A stretch of 64,000 nt of DNA, taken from the NCBI GenBank assembly GCA_039566865.1, contig CM076955.1, positions 10,679,001 to 10,743,000 of the forward strand, read 5' to 3'. A model generated the notes under the pieces. It did no database searches. It was not told the DNA's origin and was given only the letters and a program-made list of their open reading frames with translations. Position numbers and translations under genes: made by a program. The DNA comes from Aurelia coerulea. Lineage: Eukaryota; Cnidaria; Scyphozoa; Semaeostomeae; Ulmaridae. Every line of letters starts with the position of its first letter. The stretch's first letter is position 1. Positions 45,430 to 55,598 of the stretch are shown in pieces.

Positions 45430-45720
45430 AAGCCTGGTTTCCATTAAATCGTGGAGCAATCGTAAGGAGACCGGCGACAGTCTGCGATCGTCCGCGTTGC
45501 GATCCCGATTTAATGGAAACACTTGCTTGCGATCCTTAAGACCGTCGGCGATCGTTGATCGTAAGCGTCGGGAAAGTTGAACCAAGTTCAACTTTCCCGA
45601 TCGTTACGACTGTCCCGATCTGGAAATTTTTTATGGAAACACACATCGCAGACGATCGGCGATCATCGCAGACGAGCTTTTGTTAAACTATGATCAGTCT
45701 GATCACGTGGATCTGATTAG
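45430..45720. repeat. T3 left end: palindrome-dense CGATCG region
   Basis: Many inverted words: GATCGTAAGCGTCGGGAAAG against CTTTCCCGATCGTTACGA, with AGTTGAACCAAGTTCAACT forming a perfect hairpin near 45573-45593. TTTAATGGAAACAC and TTTATGGAAACACAC repeat the terminal TTTCCAT word. Likely foldback end structure. Confidence 0.6.
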
Positions 45721-45734
45721 CCAATTAGATGATA

Positions 45735-46000
45735 GATGGCGATTGAATGCAATTTAATCGCAATTAATGGAAAGTGATGTTAGTTTCTTAGTCAATAGGG
45801 CTGTGTCCCTTGTGACCATGTTTACAACTTTATCTTTGTGACAATATCGTTGAAAGTAACTTCTTGCGTTGCGGCATGTCGGCTGCACGTGGAATGTCTG
45901 TTGTTCAAAGGAATATAAAAAGTAATACTGGCATGTTTATCAGTCGTCTATAATCAAAGCAGCACGCTGGTTTGCACCAGAGGAGCGCAGATTATTTTCG
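45735..46000 (+). repeat. Single distal copy of the T3 tandem unit (block C)
   Basis: TGGCGATTGAATGCAATTTA to GGAGCGCAGATTATTTTC is nearly identical to 50493-50757 and 51252-51515, about 4.5 kb away. Confidence 0.8.
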
Positions 46001-49000
46001 CTGAGAAGGTAGTGGCCTATTCAAGATGTTGCGTGGTTTGTTGTTTGGTCGTTCATGGTGAGATCCAACCATTAATTTATTTTCTTTACTAAATGTTTGT
46101 TCATATTTTGGCTGACTCTTTGAGCAATTTGAATTGTATTATGTTGGGAAAGGTCGGGGTTTTGGCCAAAGATCAGACGACCGACTCGTTTTGAGGCATG
46201 GCGGGTATCCCGACGTGCGGTATATCGTGCATTAAAAATTTTGCTGCTGAAGCTTTGCACGGTCACACTGTAGAGCTTTCAGGCTGGTTCAGAGTGAGGT
46301 AAATGGGCTTTTGTGGGCTTTTGGACCTTTTCATCAACCTCGTTCCCAGGGTGTTCTGACGTCATAAGCTGATCGCGAAGCCGAATGAACACCCTGGTAC
46401 ACTTGGCATCAATCTTGCCAATATATGGCAAGATGCGCCCCATTATGGATTTGCAGTTTGCTAGGCAACGATAATCGATGAAAAATGGTCGTTGCTCTAG
46501 CGCTAATTCTGAAGTATATAAATTGAGAAATTAAAAACAAACACTTTGAGGACCCTATTTTAGCCCTTTTAAGGTATTTAATCATTAATCCGGGGTTAGC
46601 AAATACATTTAGTAGGAAAACGAGCACGATCCATTTGGGTGGAAAAAGGGCCTAAGTTGAAATTTTCGAGAATTTTCCCCACAGCTTTGAAAATAGAATG
46701 GCTCGTTTTTCGGCGAATTTTAGAGATAAATTGGAGATTAAAAGTGTTTTAGTGAAAGAATACAGTTTTCCGTCGAATTTTGACATGCCGCGGCCGTTTA
46801 CTCCTCGCAAAACGGAGTTACGGTGTAAAATGGGGTAGGCCGAAATTATTCCCCATTATTGGGGGGGCGCGCTCCACTTCTGGGAGCAATATTGAACCCC
46901 AAATTGCGTTATTAGACTTGCAGACGAATGGTCTCTTGAAAACTTTTTTCCGTTTTGAAATCGGGCTTGTAACCATGGAGCATCGACTCCAAACGTAACC
47001 TCGGGTCGGAAAATCGCAACATTTACTTTTCAACCCCCTGTTATGACGTCATAATGACACCAAAATTACCTGAAACCCCGAAATTCGGATGCGCCGTGGT
47101 TCATTGCCCCTCTTAAACTCCTCACTTGCCCCATACACCCCATTTATTTTGTGAAATTAGCGATTCAGTAGAGGCCATTTTTGAATGGGAGCCAGTTATA
47201 ATCTGATTTTGCTGTCGTTTTCGAATAGCCAATCAAATTGCCGAACGGCCTCTTGTATCCCAGAGTAGAGGTAGAGCAACGAACTCACTCTGGGGACGAG
47301 ATTGCCTTTTCATTTCATTTCCTTTAGGGTTGCATGCACTGTTTACTTGCCCACCTTGTGCTGCATGTCGTGTTTGCTTGTGCTCGCCTCGCCCAATTCG
47401 AACTCGGTCTCCTGTTCTAATTGGTCACTTGAGATAATCTTATACACTGTTCGCCGTATTCTTGCAGGAGCTAGTATTGCTTTATTATGTCATTTGTTGA
47501 ATCGTAACTTTCCCGACTTTCCAGTCATTTTCACGGTTAAAAAAAAAACCGCTTGGGCGCTTTTCAAGAAGCCACGCCCGGTTGGATTTCTAGCATTGTA
47601 CCTGGAAAAATCTGTATTTTGGACACTGTATTATTCGCTCTTGTTTCAAACCAGTTCTCAGGCTTCACGCTTTTATAATTCCGTCTTGTGACTAGGGCTT
47701 GGGCTAGTGTCGCGTAGTAGAATGTTTTCGCTGTCATTATTTTTTCTCCACAGGCGACTGTGTGGATTGTTTTGGAACTAGTGGAGTCTTCTTAAGGGGT
47801 TCTGAGTGCCTTGGGTATTATAGTCTTGTGAACATTTGGTAATGGCTAAGATTTTTGGTATTTTCAAAACGTGCACAGCATCACATTCTTGCATTCCAAC
47901 GATTTTTCAACTGGTCTCAGTCGTCATATTCATTTTTCATTTCGGGAATGCGTGCTTGTATCTACATTCCTTTCAGGTGTGTGTGCCTGAAGGTTTTCGG
48001 ACACTGCGGGTTTGGAAATAGCTATCATTGTAAATGAAAATTGTTTTGCTTCTATCAACGCCCTCACCTTATGAATCTACACGGATTTTTTGTTTGTTTG
48101 TTTTGTTTCAATTTAATTTTTTGTTTTTATAAGAAACTTGGGTCAGCACTTAATACTAAAAGTCTCTCAGTTTCGCTTGAACGTTGGGTTGTTTCAGCAG
48201 TAAAATGTTCTGGATTAGTTTCTTATTTTTTGGGGCCTAAAAATTGCGTTTTGGTTCGAAGTTGAGCCTTCTTATCGTGAAAGGGCTTGCATTTTGCATT
48301 GATATTGTCAGCTCAGATAAGCCATGCATATTAAGGCTGAAAGTTACTGTTTCTTGCAGTCTAAAGTTGAAAAGAAAAATGAAGGTAGCTTTGTCAGAGA
48401 GTATTGAACCGTAATCTACCACTCTTATTCTAGAAAAGATTTAGAGTTTCTGAATTTTTCTTGAGCGGTTGAGTTTCTTGAAGTTTTGGTCATCATGGTA
48501 CTGGATTCTGATAAACCTGTTGCTTGTAAAATAAAACGTGTATACTGAAACGTTTGGCAGTTACCTTGAAGTTTAGCCCTCGGAATCTAATGCAGTGTTT
48601 TTCTTTCAGATTTGAATAATTTGTTCAAATTTTCTCTTGACAGGTGGAATTCACTCCATTCAAGTTAACCTAACTATGGATATAAAATGTCTCTCATAAA
48701 CAAAAATCAAATAACAAAAAAAAATAAAAACAAAACAAAAGTTTAAGACAAAAGACAAGTTTGCGAGTTTGCCTATCATTTGGTTTTGATTATCGAAGTT
48801 GAATAAAGATTTTAGATAAACAAACAGTTTTTGGTCCGTAAGGAAATTCAAAGTATGTGCTCTGGTGAATGGGTTTCAATATTCTATTAATCTAGTGTAT
48901 ACGCCAACCAGGTTTAGCTCTTTGGACTGCTCTCTGTTTGCATGAATGATAGTCCTCCCTTGAAACTAGTTGGAGAATCCTAGAAGGGGCTGAAAGTATA

Positions 49001-50185
49001 TCAAACTGCTAATAAAGAGAAGAGAAGAAGTATAGAAGCAATAACTTTACCAAAACGAAAATATCAAAGCAAATGAAAAAGATGAAATGAAAATATTCGC
49101 AAGCATCTTTACTGTCAATTGAATATGGGAAAAGGATATGTGTGCAATATAATGCATTGAATCCATTGCAGTCAATGGGTACCAATGTTAAATCTCACCT
49201 AAGGTGTAGTTTAAAACAAAAAACAAATAAAAACAAAAACAAAAACAAAGGAAAAAAAGATAAGAAGATCGGAAAGAATATCATATCAAAAATCTTCATT
49301 TTGAGGGCAATAAACCTACTATTTCGAGACTTACAGAATGGGCTTTGATGCAAAAATACTACAATCCTACAGTGGCAACCCACGAGATTTGCTAGTTATG
49401 TTCAGATTGGATAACGGAGTTTCTTGTTTGCAGCATCCAAATCGACTTCCTTTTGGGAGTATAGTTTCCCTTTGAATTGAAAGTTACTTTATGTGAAGGC
49501 CTATACATCTAGTTTTGGTACTAGTTGCACTAACTGCAAATAATTAATTGCTTTCAATCAACTTACCGCCTTCTTTTTGGGGGATAGGGCTTGAAAGGGC
49601 AATCCATTTTTAGCAATACTTGTAAAAATTTAGAGCCTCTGTTTTACATTTTGCAGATGAAACTTGCAAAGGACGGGGCTTTCCCTTTTCCACAGATGGA
49701 TCATTTAAACAAAAATCAACAACAAAAACACTCTCTCTCTCTCTGGCATACGATTTTGCAGTTTTGAAGTTTTGTATTTCCTAGTTCTTTTAACAATCAG
49801 TCAATCCTCATCATTTTAGTCTCTTTAAATCAAAACGGCTAAAATCAATAGTTGGCAGGCCCAGGCTGGATAAGTATGTGTATCGTTGTGTTGTTCTGCA
49901 GTTGTGGTGTAAAGTTCGTAAAAACAAGAAGTAAAACAAACTTGTAAATATGAAAATGTATTTATGAAAATATGAAAAAAAAACAAAAAACAAAATCAAG
50001 GAGATGAGCAGAAGAAGAAGTGACAGAAGAAAAGAAAAAGTAAAAAAGTAAAAATAAAAGTAAAACAAATCCCCTAATGTAGGGGTGGCCAAGTGCTCGG
50101 TCGTAGAGCACAAATCCTGCAGCTTTCTCTGCTTTCTGCCTTTCTTTCTCAGGTGGTGATTGGGTGGGGCACTGCGTGTTGGGCG
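46001..50185. other. T3 interior, no recognisable genes
   Basis: Open frames here (for example 47302-47691) are short, lack family features and have compositional bias. Local features: a hairpin CCCAGGGTGTTC/GAACACCCTGG near 46347-46396, TGACGTCA-like CRE words near 46358 and 47044, A-rich runs at 49215-49262 and 49976-50072, and CT repeats at 49731-49744. Confidence 0.5.
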
Positions 50186-51911
50186 GAAAAAGTAAGGTTT
50201 TCAGTCCAATCACCGACCGTAAAAGTTGTTGTTGTATATTCGTGCTAGCAAATTCCGGGCAACTGCACTACTGCCCAATTTTCTAGCGATTATTTGTTTT
50301 AGGCCTATTTCGCTAAATCATCCAAATTTGCGCTAAAAGATGTTTTGTCGCGTTTTTCATCAGTTTCGGAACCGCGCGGACAAACCCCTGTGATAGAAGA
50401 TGTTTATTTGTGGCTATTTTATGTTAGTCATATTGGACATTGTAAACTTGAGGGGTTTGTCCTTATATTTCATTATAATCAAAGAAACCATTAAATGGCG
50501 ATTGAATGCAATTTAATCGCAACTAATGGAAAGTGATGTTAGTTTCTTAGTCAATAGGGCTGTGTCCCTTGTGACCATGTTTACAACTTTATCTTTGTGA
50601 CAATATCGTTGAAAGTAACTTCTTGCGTTGGGGCATGTCGGCTGCACGTGGAATGTCTGTTGTTCAAAGGAATATAAAAAGTAATACTGGCATGTTTGTC
50701 AGTCGTCTATAATCAAAGCAGCACGCTGGTTTGCACCAGAGGAGCGCAGATTATTTTCCCCACCCACCCTCCACCTATTGTCTCTGCCTCTTTTCTTTCC
50801 ACGGCCGTCGGTCGTATGACAGGTGCATTGGTCCGGAAAAAGTAAGGTTTTCAGTCCAATCACCGACCGTAAAAGTTGTTGTTGTATATTCGTGCTAGCA
50901 AATTCCGGGCAACTGCACTACTGCCCAATTTTCTAGCGATTATTTGTTTTAGGCCTATTTCGCTAAATCATCCAAATTTGCGCTAAAAGATGTTTTGTCG
51001 CGTTTTTCATCAGTTTCGGAACCGCGCGGACAAACCCCTGTGATACGATTATTTGTTTTAGGCCTATTTCGCTAAATCATCCAAATTTGCGCTAAAAGAT
51101 GTTTTGTCGCGTTTTTCATCAGTTTCGGAACCGCGCGGACAAACCCCTGTGATAGAAGATGTTTATTTGTGACTATTTTATGTTAGTCATATTGGACATT
51201 GTAAACTTGAGGGGTTTGTCCTTATATTTCATTATAATCAAAGAAACAATTAAATGGCGATTGAATGCAATTTAATCGCAACTAATGGAACGTGATGTTA
51301 GTTTCTTAGTCAATAGGGCTGTGTCCCTTGTGACCATGTTTACAACTTTATCTTTGTGACAATATTGTTGAAAGTAACTTCTTGCGTTGGGGCATGTCGG
51401 CTGCACGTGGAATGTCTGTTGTTCAAAGGAATATAAAAAGTAATACTGGCATGTTTATCAGTCGTCTATAATCAAAGCAGCACGCTGGTTTGCACCAGAG
51501 GAGCGCAGATTATTTTCCCCACCCACCCTCCACCTATTGTCTCTGCCTCTTTTCTTTCCACGGCCGTCGGTCGTGTGACAGGTGCATTGGTCCGGAAAAA
51601 GTAAGGTTTTCAGTCCAATCACCGACCGTAAAAGTTGTTGTTGTATATTCGTGCTAGCAAATTTGAAATTCCGGGCAACTGCACTACTGCCCAATTTTCT
51701 AGCGATTATTTGTTTTAGGCCTATTTCGCTAAATCATCCAAATTTGCGCTAAAAGATGTTTTGTCGCGTTTTTCATCAGTTTCGGAACCGCGCGGACAAA
51801 CCCCTGTGATAGAAGATGTTTATTTGTGGCTATTTTATGTTAGTCATATTGGACATTGTAAACTCGAGGGGTTTGTCCTTATATTTCATTATAATCAAAG
51901 GAACCATTAAT
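50186..51911 (+). repeat. T3 tandem repeat array, ~0.65-0.76-kb unit
   Basis: Units begin with GGAAAAAGTAAGGTTTTCAG at about 50187, 50836 and 51595. Each has block A (to CAAACCCCTGTGATA), block B (GAAGATGTTTATTTG... TATAATCAAAG), block C (TTAAATGGCGATTG...) and block D (CCCACCCACCCTCCACC...). The second unit has block A partly duplicated (51046-51155) and lacks B before it; the third stops after B. Identity is very high, so the array is young. Confidence 0.85.
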
Positions 51912-52498
51912 AGTTGTTATTGCTACGTTTGCACGCCATCTTCTGGGTTTGAAAAGGATCATGGTATAGGTGCGTCGCAGACTGTCGCCGACTGGTCGCC
52001 GACTGATGGAAACACTCTGCTGAAATCGCAGATGGAAGATGCTGGAAGATGGAAGATAGGGATCGCCGACGATCGCAGACTGTCGCCGATCCCCTTACCA
52101 TGGAAACCAGGCTTAACTCAAGCCAAGTGATGCTTGAAACCTTGCAGCAGTCTCTCGGGGATTTTATGCAGCAACAGCAAGAGAATGATAAACAGTTTAT
52201 CAAGAAGTTAAATGGTGTAGATGAAAATTTGAACCACATAAAACCGGGAGACAACAAAGAGAGAGCGGCGAAGGTTCGGCTTGCTGGCAATGAAGACTTC
52301 ATTGAAGTTGACTTGGCTGGAGATTGGACCTTCGAAATGTTTACAAATATTGTTTCTGAAGAACTCAAAATTGTCCCAGAGCTCATCCACAAGTTCAGAA
52401 AGTTACCAAATACATTAGTGAGAAATGATCGGGATGTAAAGAGATCGAAAGACCTTGAAGAAATCGAGGTTGTTTTGTTGCAAGACTTTGAAATTTGA

Positions 52499-54859
52499 TC
52501 AAGTTAAAGCTGGAAACTGTTCCAAGATCTTCCGAGACGTATGGATTCATTTCGATACAGATTAACACATGACACTCTTTTCCGTTGAGATTTGTGTTCT
52601 ACCTTGTAGTCTAAGTCTTGTAAATGCACTTTTAAAGACCTTCATTTTATGAAACTGTGAAGGCTGATGATCCTTTTCAACGCGCTTTTCAAAGTTCATA
52701 AAATCAGTTGTTTTCTTTTGGACTCTAAACTAGAGTCTAGTTAGCCAAACTATTTCATAAAAGCAGGATTGTTGAACTTCTTATGATAACCAATTGTTCT
52801 TTCTTACCTATATAGCAGTTTGCCTTCGTTTCAGTTGCTTCATTTGGTTTTGCCTCCAATCAATATCAGATCATTTCTGCAATGTAATCATTCCAAAACT
52901 GCGCGATTTCTGCTCTGCACGATCATTCGTAACACAAAACATCCTACTTTCAAAGCTGGTTTATGTTACTGATCTTGAAAATAACATTTTAGCTTGTCAA
53001 TCACCTTTTATGAATGAAATCTACATTTTAACATTCGATAATGTAAATAGAAATGTAAAGGTTTCTCGCGTGGAGAATGTCTGCTTTGGGTCCAGGGGGT
53101 CTCCTCATCAACTGAAATGTCACCCACCTCTTGGATGTTGAACTTGAAGGAGTCAACGCTATGCAATTTTTCTATAATAAGAAAAGAAACTACCTACGGG
53201 ATAGACAGCAAATTTCTTAAATCAAAGGAAATCGTTGCAAGCATACTCTCAGCATACAATTATTTCAATTCAGAACTCAAGAATTGACTGCAGACTATAA
53301 TACAGTGCAGTGAATCCCCACTATCAAGAAACACCATGTATATAAGAAACCCTTAGGCGTGAAAATATGCATTATCTATTGTCATTGATAGCGTTGAAAA
53401 ATCTGAAACTCATAAGAAAATCCTTGCAGGAAGACTAACTCTCAAATTTAAAAACTTAGTACTCTTTTCAATTCAATTTCATGTACGACTGCTTATAAAA
53501 AACTCAACTCTGAGATCGCCAAAAAATCAAGAAAATCCAGTACTGGGAAAACATAACTTAAGAAACTATTCATTTTTACGAAGGAAATCCTTAACCATAC
53601 ATTTACTTTATTTTCGCTTGTTTCCTGTATAGTATTTCTTGGAAAGTACAGTACTTGAGTAATGTCTAAACATTGGAAAGACTGCAAAAATATTGTTTCG
53701 AAATGTTTACGAGAGCACAGCACAGGTGATGAAGATAAAGAATGTTATGGAACCTTTAAGAAACTCGTAAGAGACACTCCGAGTACTCAAAATCTGATGA
53801 TTTTGAGAAACTTTCAGTACTAGCTCAAATTCTTAGATTGTTACAAAAAGATACGTGTGACAAGTGTAATTATCTTGAATGAGCAAAGGCCCGAGCTTTG
53901 TACCACCCAATAATATAACCCCCCCCTCCTCCCGATGAAGTGCACAGATGATTGTTCTTATTAATGTTCCAACCAGGTTCCAGCGCTGTTATGGTTTGGG
54001 GGTGGGGATATCTTGGTGGCACAGGACATGCCATTCCTTAGTTCTTAGGGGCACATCTTTCAAAAAGTTGCGGAATTATGGGTATCGATTTCAGAAATTT
54101 AACGGAAGGGTACCATTTTCAGACATTTTATTGATGTGAGTCCTGTTCTGGAGAAACTTTTCCTTAAGTATACACGTATTTTTTTTCCATAAGAAACTGC
54201 CCATGAGAAACTCAACTCTCAGATCACCAAAAAATTAAGAAACTCCAGTGCTGGGAAAATATAAGTTAAGAAACTATTTATTTTGATAAAGGAAATCCTT
54301 GACATATGTTTACTTTACTTTCACTTGTTTCCTGTATCCTATTACTCGTAAAGTACTTGAGCAATGTCTAAACAGTTGGAAAGGGTTAAAAAACCTCGTT
54401 TTGAAATGTTCACGAGGGCACAGGTAGTGAAGATGAAGATTGTTATGGAACCTCCAAAAAACTCCTCAAAATCTGATAATTCTAAGAAACTTTCACTATT
54501 GGCCCAAATTCTTAGTTTCTTATAAAAAAAATACGTGTACAGAGATCACAGGAAAATTTGCAAAATTTGTGGAATTATGGCCCGGAGTTTTATCAAATTT
54601 GCGGAATGATGGCCCCGAAATTCTTCAAATTTTGTAAAATTATGTGTACTGGGAAAAATGGCACGTCCCCGTCAATTGATAGGTCAAGACAACCCCCCCC
54701 CCCCTTGAGGTTATGGCAAGAAAAATATTCGCAAATTAGCTGAACTACATGGGGGCAGGTGCAAAATATGGACTGGATATAGCCCTCCCCCACGTTTTCC
54801 CGACTCATGTACAAAGTAAGAACAACTAATGTAGATAGAGATGAGATTTAGAGTTCTGT
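52499..54859. other. Harbinger interior between the two genes
   Basis: No coding frame is supported. It holds the two direct repeat copies listed separately, a C-run patch at 54692-54703 and two related GC-poor stretches (~53990-54120 and ~54550-54660) sharing phrases such as GCGGAATTATGG/GTGGAATTATGG. Confidence 0.5.
53490..54540 (+). repeat. Two direct repeats of ~350 bp
   Basis: Copy 1 (about 53490-53860) and copy 2 (about 54190-54540) share order and orientation: AAACTCAACTCTGAGATC / AAACTCAACTCTCAGATC, then CTTGTTTCCTGTAT, CTTGAGTAATGTCTAAAC, GTTATGGAACCT and CAAATTCTTAG. Divergence of roughly 15-20 percent. A related minus-strand copy is at 16390-16615. Confidence 0.75.
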
Positions 54860-55305
54860 TCATGCGCTTGCATCATTCACCAAATATCGTAGGATTGCAT
54901 CTCTAATGGCAGAAGCATTCATATTTTGCCGTTCATTTCCATCCTGTAGTGCAACTCCATGGTCATGTAATTGTGTATCAAACAGCCATCTCTCATCAAA
55001 TGGTTGTTTCAAAATCTCACAGTAATTATGGAGAATACAGCAAGCGGTGGTGATGGTAATACAGTTGTCCAGCAGTAAATCCAATCTCTTTGCAATACAC
55101 CTGAAGCGTCCTTTCAATCTTCCGAATGCATTCTCAACTACGACTCTGGCCATGCTGAGACAATTATTGAAACAGATTTGCTGAGGAGTCAGGCCAGCTC
55201 CATGTGCAAAAGGCTTCTGCAGCCAGTCTTGCGAGGGATAGGCTGAATCTCCAAGAATAAGAGGAGGGACTTGTTGGCCATTTATAGTAACCATATTTTG
55301 AGTTG
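54860..55305 (-). pseudogene. Harbinger transposase, C-terminal half (split by T4)
   Basis: The minus strand encodes NMVTINGQQVPPLILGDSAY, then FNNCLSMARVVVENAFGRLK with the catalytic Glu in VENAFGRLKGRFRC, TITTACCILHNYC and a stop at 54860. This is the C-terminal part of the DDE_Tnp_4/Harbinger nuclease. The N-terminal half is at 63727-64000; T4 sits between, with its 9-bp duplication inside a codon run (GASR/TSRP), so reading would continue in frame if T4 were absent. Confidence 0.85.
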
Positions 55306-55314
55306 GGCGGGAGG

Positions 55315-55424
55315 TACCCTGGGTACCTGAGCCTAAAAATTTAAGAATAAAAAAAGAAAAAAAGAAAACATGAGAAGAAAAGGGAGGCTCTGGTTCCATC
55401 CAAACATAGTCTCGTTCTGAAGAT
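55315..55424 (+). repeat. T4 left terminal inverted repeat
   Basis: TACCCTGGGTACC, an A-rich stretch, then GGCTCTGGTTCCATCCAAAC and TAGTCTCGTTCTGAAGAT, mirrored at 63608-63717 with few differences. Confidence 0.85.
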
Positions 55425-55598
55425 GCGATCAGTCGCATCGATCATCGATCGCATCGGAATACCCCCAAGCGAGGGGAGTACCCATCTTAATCACTCGATT
55501 GAATTGATTGATTTGTTTTCTCGGAATTGGCTTGGCTAAACAAATGACCTAACGCAATAAAATGGCCTAGCAAAGTTCGGCAAAGAAAATTCTAGGGG

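Larger units (their letters stand above)
45431..52112. mobile_element. T3: 6.7-kb TTAA-flanked non-coding element
   Basis: Ends (A)GCCTGGTTTCCAT and ATGGAAACCAGGC are bordered by TTAA (45427-45430 and 52113-52116). Both termini are rich in CGATCG-type words (GGCGACAGTCTGCGATCG left; CGATCGCAGACTGTCGCC right). No transposase or other protein is recognisable inside. TTAA duplication is typical of piggyBac and Kolobok families; this is a non-autonomous relative of one of them. Confidence 0.75.
44762..52498 (+). pseudogene. Harbinger Myb/SANT-like gene, split by T3
   Basis: Left piece 44762-45430: MADKPSTAKSKKKRKK, a TGA at 44849, then PIWEEIAIFVRAEGFEDRDG, QCQTRVKTLTTAYRKFIDGK and FETLDFILGDKPTSTPRSL, the C-terminal helices of a Myb/SANT-like domain. 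The first helix is missing and a frameshift follows near 45118. It then reads GLISPIKTIDTSSSLEAS to KKRKL at the T3 insertion. Right piece 52113-52498: NSSQVMLETLQQSLGDFMQQ (coiled coil), VRLAGNEDFIEVDLAGDW and a terminal stop at 52498. The codons of the two pieces meet in frame across the TTAA site. In Harbinger elements the Myb-like protein binds the ends and imports the transposase. Dead from the stop, frameshift, deletion and insertion. Confidence 0.7.

Noticed and set aside
47302..47691. 129-codon open frame in T3
   Set aside because: No recognisable domain, no splice or neighbour support, and Ser/Leu/Cys bias as in chance frames.
52049..52498. Stand-alone gene starting at ATG 52049
   Set aside because: The first ~64 bases are the T3 terminus; only the part after TTAA at 52113 belongs to the Myb-like gene.
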